Shown here piece after piece: positions 61,482 to 64,000 of a stretch of DNA of 64,000 bases. A model generated the notes under the pieces. It searched no databases and had not been told where the DNA came from. It saw only the letters and a list, made by a program, of their open reading frames with translations. The DNA is from Bacteroides congonensis (GTDB taxonomy: Bacteria > Bacteroidota > Bacteroidia > Bacteroidales > Bacteroidaceae): NCBI RefSeq assembly GCF_900130125.1, contig NZ_FQXY01000011.1:620001-684000 (forward strand). The letters run 5' to 3'. How positions within the stretch are numbered: position 1 is the first letter of the stretch; each line of letters begins with the position of its first letter. The translations under genes were made by a program, and so were the position numbers.

Positions 61482-62075
61482 TTACTGATTTTTATTTCTT
61501 GAATTGATTTGATCCCGTATCTGTGCGGCCAATTCGTAATTCTCATCTTTGATAGCCTGTTGCAATGCCTCTTCGAGAGAGAGGGAAGTAGGGGCGGAAG
61601 AACTATGCTCTTCTTCGGATTCTTCGTCATCCTCTGTTTCTTCGGAGCGGTTTCTTTTTTCGGCAGACATCCGCAGGCATTCCTGTTCAAGGAGGGATTC
61701 ATAGATCAGAATCGGGCAGTCGGCACGTACTGCCAGTGCCACTGCATCTGAGGTGCGTGCGTCGATACGTATGATTTCCTCATCTTTTTTAAGGTAAATA
61801 TAGGAATAGAAAATACCATCTTTAGCTTTGTAAATTAGCACACGTATCAAGCTCGCTCCCAATACTGTGAGGCTTGTGGTGAACAGGTCGTGTGTCAACG
61901 GACGGGGTGTCTTGACTCCTTTCAGATACAAAGCGGTAGCCTGGGCTTCCGCCGGCCCGATGATAATCGGCAATTGCCGTTCACCGTCCACTTCGCCTAA
62001 TAGCATGGCAAATGCGCCTATCTGCGCCTGGCTGTTTGTGATATTTATAACTTGTAATTCTACCTTTTTGTCCAT
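61482..62075 (-). CDS. Bifunctional nuclease family protein with UVR motif (DUF151)
   Basis: A 197-residue cytoplasmic protein. The N-terminal DUF151/BFN domain (about 1-130) shows GERQLPIIIGPAEAQATALYL and the DARTSDAVALAVRADCPI segment. After an acidic, Ser-rich linker (about 142-165) comes a UvrB/C-type interaction motif (LEEALQQAIKDENYELAAQIRDQI, about 168-192; given in part). The family is linked to nuclease activity on RNA/DNA in plants and to stress in bacteria; the bacterial role is unclear. Between the nucleoside permease and rsmE. Confidence 0.9.
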   Translation of the reverse strand: MDKKVELQVINITNSQAQIGAFAMLLGEVDGERQLPIIIGPAEAQATALYLKGVKTPRPLTHDLFTTSLTVLGASLIRVLIYKAKDGIFYSYIYLKKDEEIIRIDARTSDAVALAVRADCPILIYESLLEQECLRMSAEKRNRSEETEDDEESEEEHSSSAPTSLSLEEALQQAIKDENYELAAQIRDQINSRNKNQ

Positions 62076-62087
62076 TGTTTTTCTTAC

Positions 62088-63338
62088 TTAATTTGTTTGA
62101 CTCTCCCGCTGGTGCTTGTACTTGAATACCAAGGCAAACAGAACACCGATGACGAGTGCATATGCTGCAAATATCAGCCATATTTCTGTCCATTCACGAC
62201 TTACCAGTTTGCCGTCGGCATATACGGAGAATGCATCCACTACAGCACCACTGGCATATCCGCCGATGATTGCCCCCAATCCGTTGGTCATCATAAAGAA
62301 TAACCCCTGCGCACTGGCGCGAATGGAAGAATTGGTTTCCTGTTCAACAAACAACGAACCGGAAATGTTGAAGAAATCAAAGGCCATGCCGTAAACGATC
62401 ATGGAAAGGATAAGCATCCACAGTCCGGAACCCGGATCTCCGAAACCGAACAGGGCGAAGCGGAATACCCATGCGAACATACTGATTAACATGACTTGCT
62501 TGATACCGAAATGTCTCAGGAAGAATGGTATAGCGAGGATAAACAGTGTTTCGGACATTTGTGAAATGGACAAGAGTATCACCGAATGTTTCACCCCAAA
62601 AGATTCCGCAAATTCCGGAATGCTGGCAAAGCTACCCAAAAAGAGATCGCCGTACGTATTGGTAATCTGTAACGCTGCCCCCAAAAGCATGGAGAAAAGG
62701 AAGAAAATAGCCATTTTCTTTCTTTTGAACAGTACCAATGCATCCAACCCGAAAGCGGAAAGCAAGGATTTGTTTTCTGACTTGGCAGGCCGGCAAGCCG
62801 GAAGGGTGAAAGAATAAATCCCGAGTAGTAATGCAGATACGGCACCTACATAAAGCTGCGCGCTCGAATTCTTGAATCCGGTAAGGTCTACCGCCCACAT
62901 GGCACAGATGAAACCGATTGTTCCCCATACACGGATAGGCGGGAAATCTTTGATAAGGTCGCACTTATATTGTTCAAGGGAGTTGTATGATACAGTGTTG
63001 GCCAGTGATAAGGTTGGCATATATACCAGCAGGTTGAGCAGCATAGCCCAATACATCTGATCGTAAGTGGTTGCCGTAGAAGCATAAAAGAGACAGGCTG
63101 CTCCCGCAATATGGCAAAGTCCGTATAGACGTTCCGCATTAAACCATTTATCGGCAATGATACCGATAATACCGGGCATCACCAATGAAGCGATACCCAT
63201 AGTGGCAAAAATGGCTCCGATCTGCCCACCTTCAAAGTGGAGTTCTCTGCCCATATAACCACCTAGAGATATTAACCATGACCCCCATACGAAGAATTGC
63301 AGGAAGTTCATAATAATCAAACGAACTTTTATACTCAT
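62088..63338 (-). CDS. Nucleoside MFS permease (NupG/XapB-like)
   Basis: A 416-residue inner-membrane transporter with about 12 helices. The N-terminal MNFLQFFVWGSWLISLGGYM, GIIGIIADKWFNAERLYG and FPPIRVWGTIGFI are typical of the NupG/nucleoside:proton symporter family. It is the first gene of a run with BFN, rsmE, DUF4836, an ABC pair and a plug protein. A TATATTTG promoter box is 42 nt upstream. Import of nucleosides is the best guess from homology. Confidence 0.9.
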   Translation of the reverse strand: MSIKVRLIIMNFLQFFVWGSWLISLGGYMGRELHFEGGQIGAIFATMGIASLVMPGIIGIIADKWFNAERLYGLCHIAGAACLFYASTATTYDQMYWAMLLNLLVYMPTLSLANTVSYNSLEQYKCDLIKDFPPIRVWGTIGFICAMWAVDLTGFKNSSAQLYVGAVSALLLGIYSFTLPACRPAKSENKSLLSAFGLDALVLFKRKKMAIFFLFSMLLGAALQITNTYGDLFLGSFASIPEFAESFGVKHSVILLSISQMSETLFILAIPFFLRHFGIKQVMLISMFAWVFRFALFGFGDPGSGLWMLILSMIVYGMAFDFFNISGSLFVEQETNSSIRASAQGLFFMMTNGLGAIIGGYASGAVVDAFSVYADGKLVSREWTEIWLIFAAYALVIGVLFALVFKYKHQRESQTN

Positions 63339-63379
63339 GACTTTTTTAATTTGTGTTTCTCTTTTATTGATAATAGATG

Positions 63380-63387
63380 CAAATATA
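63380..63387 (-). promoter_or_regulatory. Bacteroides -7 box for the nupG-like operon
   Basis: Minus-strand TATATTTG, 42 nt before the ATG; the -33 half is not clear. Confidence 0.5.
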
Positions 63388-63496
63388 ATATTTTCATTGG
63401 ATAGGTGGACTAGTTATTTGATAAAAAGGCGATAAAAAAGGGATAAATGCGAAGAATCCGGAAGACTTACAAGAGAAAAAGCTAAAGGAAGGGGTA

Positions 63497-63565
63497 TAAA
63501 AAAAGAAGGCTATCTATCCCAGACAGCCAATCTTTGTTAACCTTAAATCTAATACCATGAAAAAC
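63497..63565 (-). ncRNA. Candidate small RNA of about 70 nt
   Basis: Minus-strand TATCTTTG at 63579-63572 is a perfect -7 box, with TTG about 17 bp upstream. Transcription from about 63565 would run through a T/A-rich 5' part to a hairpin GGCTGTCT/AGATAGCC (63528-63521 and 63515-63508, one mismatch or wobble) and a seven-T tract, ending near 63497. No open reading frame fits. The stretch 63339-63751 has no gene; it holds this RNA, the nupG promoter and, further up, the downstream flank of rlmI. Alternatively the hairpin is the rlmI terminator. Confidence 0.5.
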
Positions 63566-63571
63566 ACAGTG

Positions 63572-63579
63572 CAAAGATA
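63572..63579 (-). promoter_or_regulatory. Bacteroides -7 box of the candidate small RNA
   Basis: Minus-strand TATCTTTG; no coding sequence starts within the next 200 nt downstream. Confidence 0.5.
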
Positions 63580-63751
63580 AGAGGTTTTATGTTATACAAC
63601 ATAATGTTTTACTGTAAATCTTTTGTTTGTTAACTCTAATTAACTTTGATGCTTCTAAATTTCTGCTAATACGCTCCATCTGACCGCAACAAAGTGTTTT
63701 TATTGATCCATCCGAATGGAAACCCGGCTCCAGCGCCTCGCTGGTCGTTGG

Positions 63752-64000
63752 TTATTCTACGTAGAGTACCAAACCTTTCAGGTATTCTCCTTCAGGGTGG
63801 TAGATGTTTACCGGGTGATCGGCGGGTTGAGTTAACTGGTGCAGGATACGTACACTGCGCCCTGACATGGCGGCTGCGGTAAATACAGCAGTGCGGAAAT
63901 TATCCTTGGTCACTACTTGCGAACAAGAGAAAGTGAACAGGATGCCGCCCGGCTTGATTTTCTCGAATGCCTTGGCATTCAGTTTCCGGTAACCTTGCAG
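63752..64000 (-). CDS. rlmI: Class I SAM-dependent 23S rRNA methyltransferase (RlmI-like), 3' end
   Basis: The last 82 residues of a methyltransferase whose 5' part is outside the window. The visible frame reads LQGYRKLNAKAF, then KPGGILFTFSCSQVV, then LTQPADHPVNIYHPEGEYLKG and ends LVLYVE. The SCSQ and PADHP motifs are the characteristic C-terminal segment of RlmI/YccW, which makes m5C1962 in 23S rRNA. The reading frame is open to the window edge. Confident on family. Confidence 0.93.
   Translation of the reverse strand: MQGYRKLNAKAFEKIKPGGILFTFSCSQVVTKDNFRTAVFTAAAMSGRSVRILHQLTQPADHPVNIYHPEGEYLKGLVLYVE

Noticed and set aside
63558..63581. Seven-codon frame MKNTVQR near the small RNA
   Set aside because: No ribosome-binding site, and on the minus strand the region is a promoter; too short to claim.

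Overview
The window is a stretch of a Bacteroides chromosome (Bacteroidota, human-gut type; close to the thetaiotaomicron/ovatus/xylanisolvens group by overall look). Evidence: a complete SusC/SusD pair with an adjacent ECF sigma/FecR anti-sigma pair, Bacteroides-type promoters (TTTG, about 20 bp, TAnnTTTG) in front of many genes, weak Shine-Dalgarno sites, many lipoproteins with LxxC-type lipoboxes, and families largely confined to Bacteroidota (DUF4270, DUF4836, DUF5053, DUF5687, TlpA proteins with DUF4369). Family names come from reading the translations and from memory; no database search was possible.

Layout. 1-8.9 kb is housekeeping: a minus-strand run (M3 peptidase, a small lipoprotein, dCMP deaminase, a partial S41 protease), GAPDH, MscL, GMP synthase, a Crp/Fnr regulator and MarC. 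8.9-24.2 kb is a co-directional accessory locus: ECF sigma, FecR, SusC with an STN signalling domain, SusD, a surface lipoprotein that looks like a zinc metallopeptidase without its zinc motif, a TlpA thioredoxin, an S9 serine peptidase, an S41 protease and a second TlpA lipoprotein. It reads as a sigma-regulated peptide or protein acquisition system rather than a glycan locus. 24.3-34.0 kb holds a rhomboid protease, a three-gene glycogen operon (debranching enzyme, GT4 synthase, GH57 enzyme), a DUF4270 lipoprotein, a half-length GT5 synthase and panC/panD. 34.1-39.9 kb is housekeeping again: fused NfnA-NfnB, sugar MFS transporter, SerS, L27 and L21.

39.9-44.1 kb is the most unusual part: a gene-poor, AT-rich island with four families of short repeats (ACCTATCACC motifs, a nine-unit array of 22-bp palindromic repeats, a 19-bp inverted repeat, 12-bp CTCATAG repeats), a structured RNA or attenuator leader before an orphan gene, a DUF5053-like gene, and a small cassette (glycine-zipper lipoprotein plus two-helix membrane protein) lying between an intact HAD phosphatase gene and a diverged copy of its 3' third. 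The cassette resembles a lipoprotein toxin with its immunity protein; that is inference.

44.1-64 kb is almost wholly minus-strand: HAD phosphatase, TraB/GumN protein, NlpC/P60 lipoprotein, an ABC exporter with a DUF5687 permease, M16 peptidase, a kdsA/diacylglycerol kinase/miaA block, a macroglobulin-like protein with a TonB plug but no barrel, a second ABC transporter, DUF4836 lipoprotein, RsmE, a bifunctional-nuclease/UVR protein, a nucleoside MFS permease, a probable small RNA and the 3' end of rlmI. Two copies of a CCGTGTAATC-type intergenic inverted repeat occur at 37.8 and 58.4 kb.
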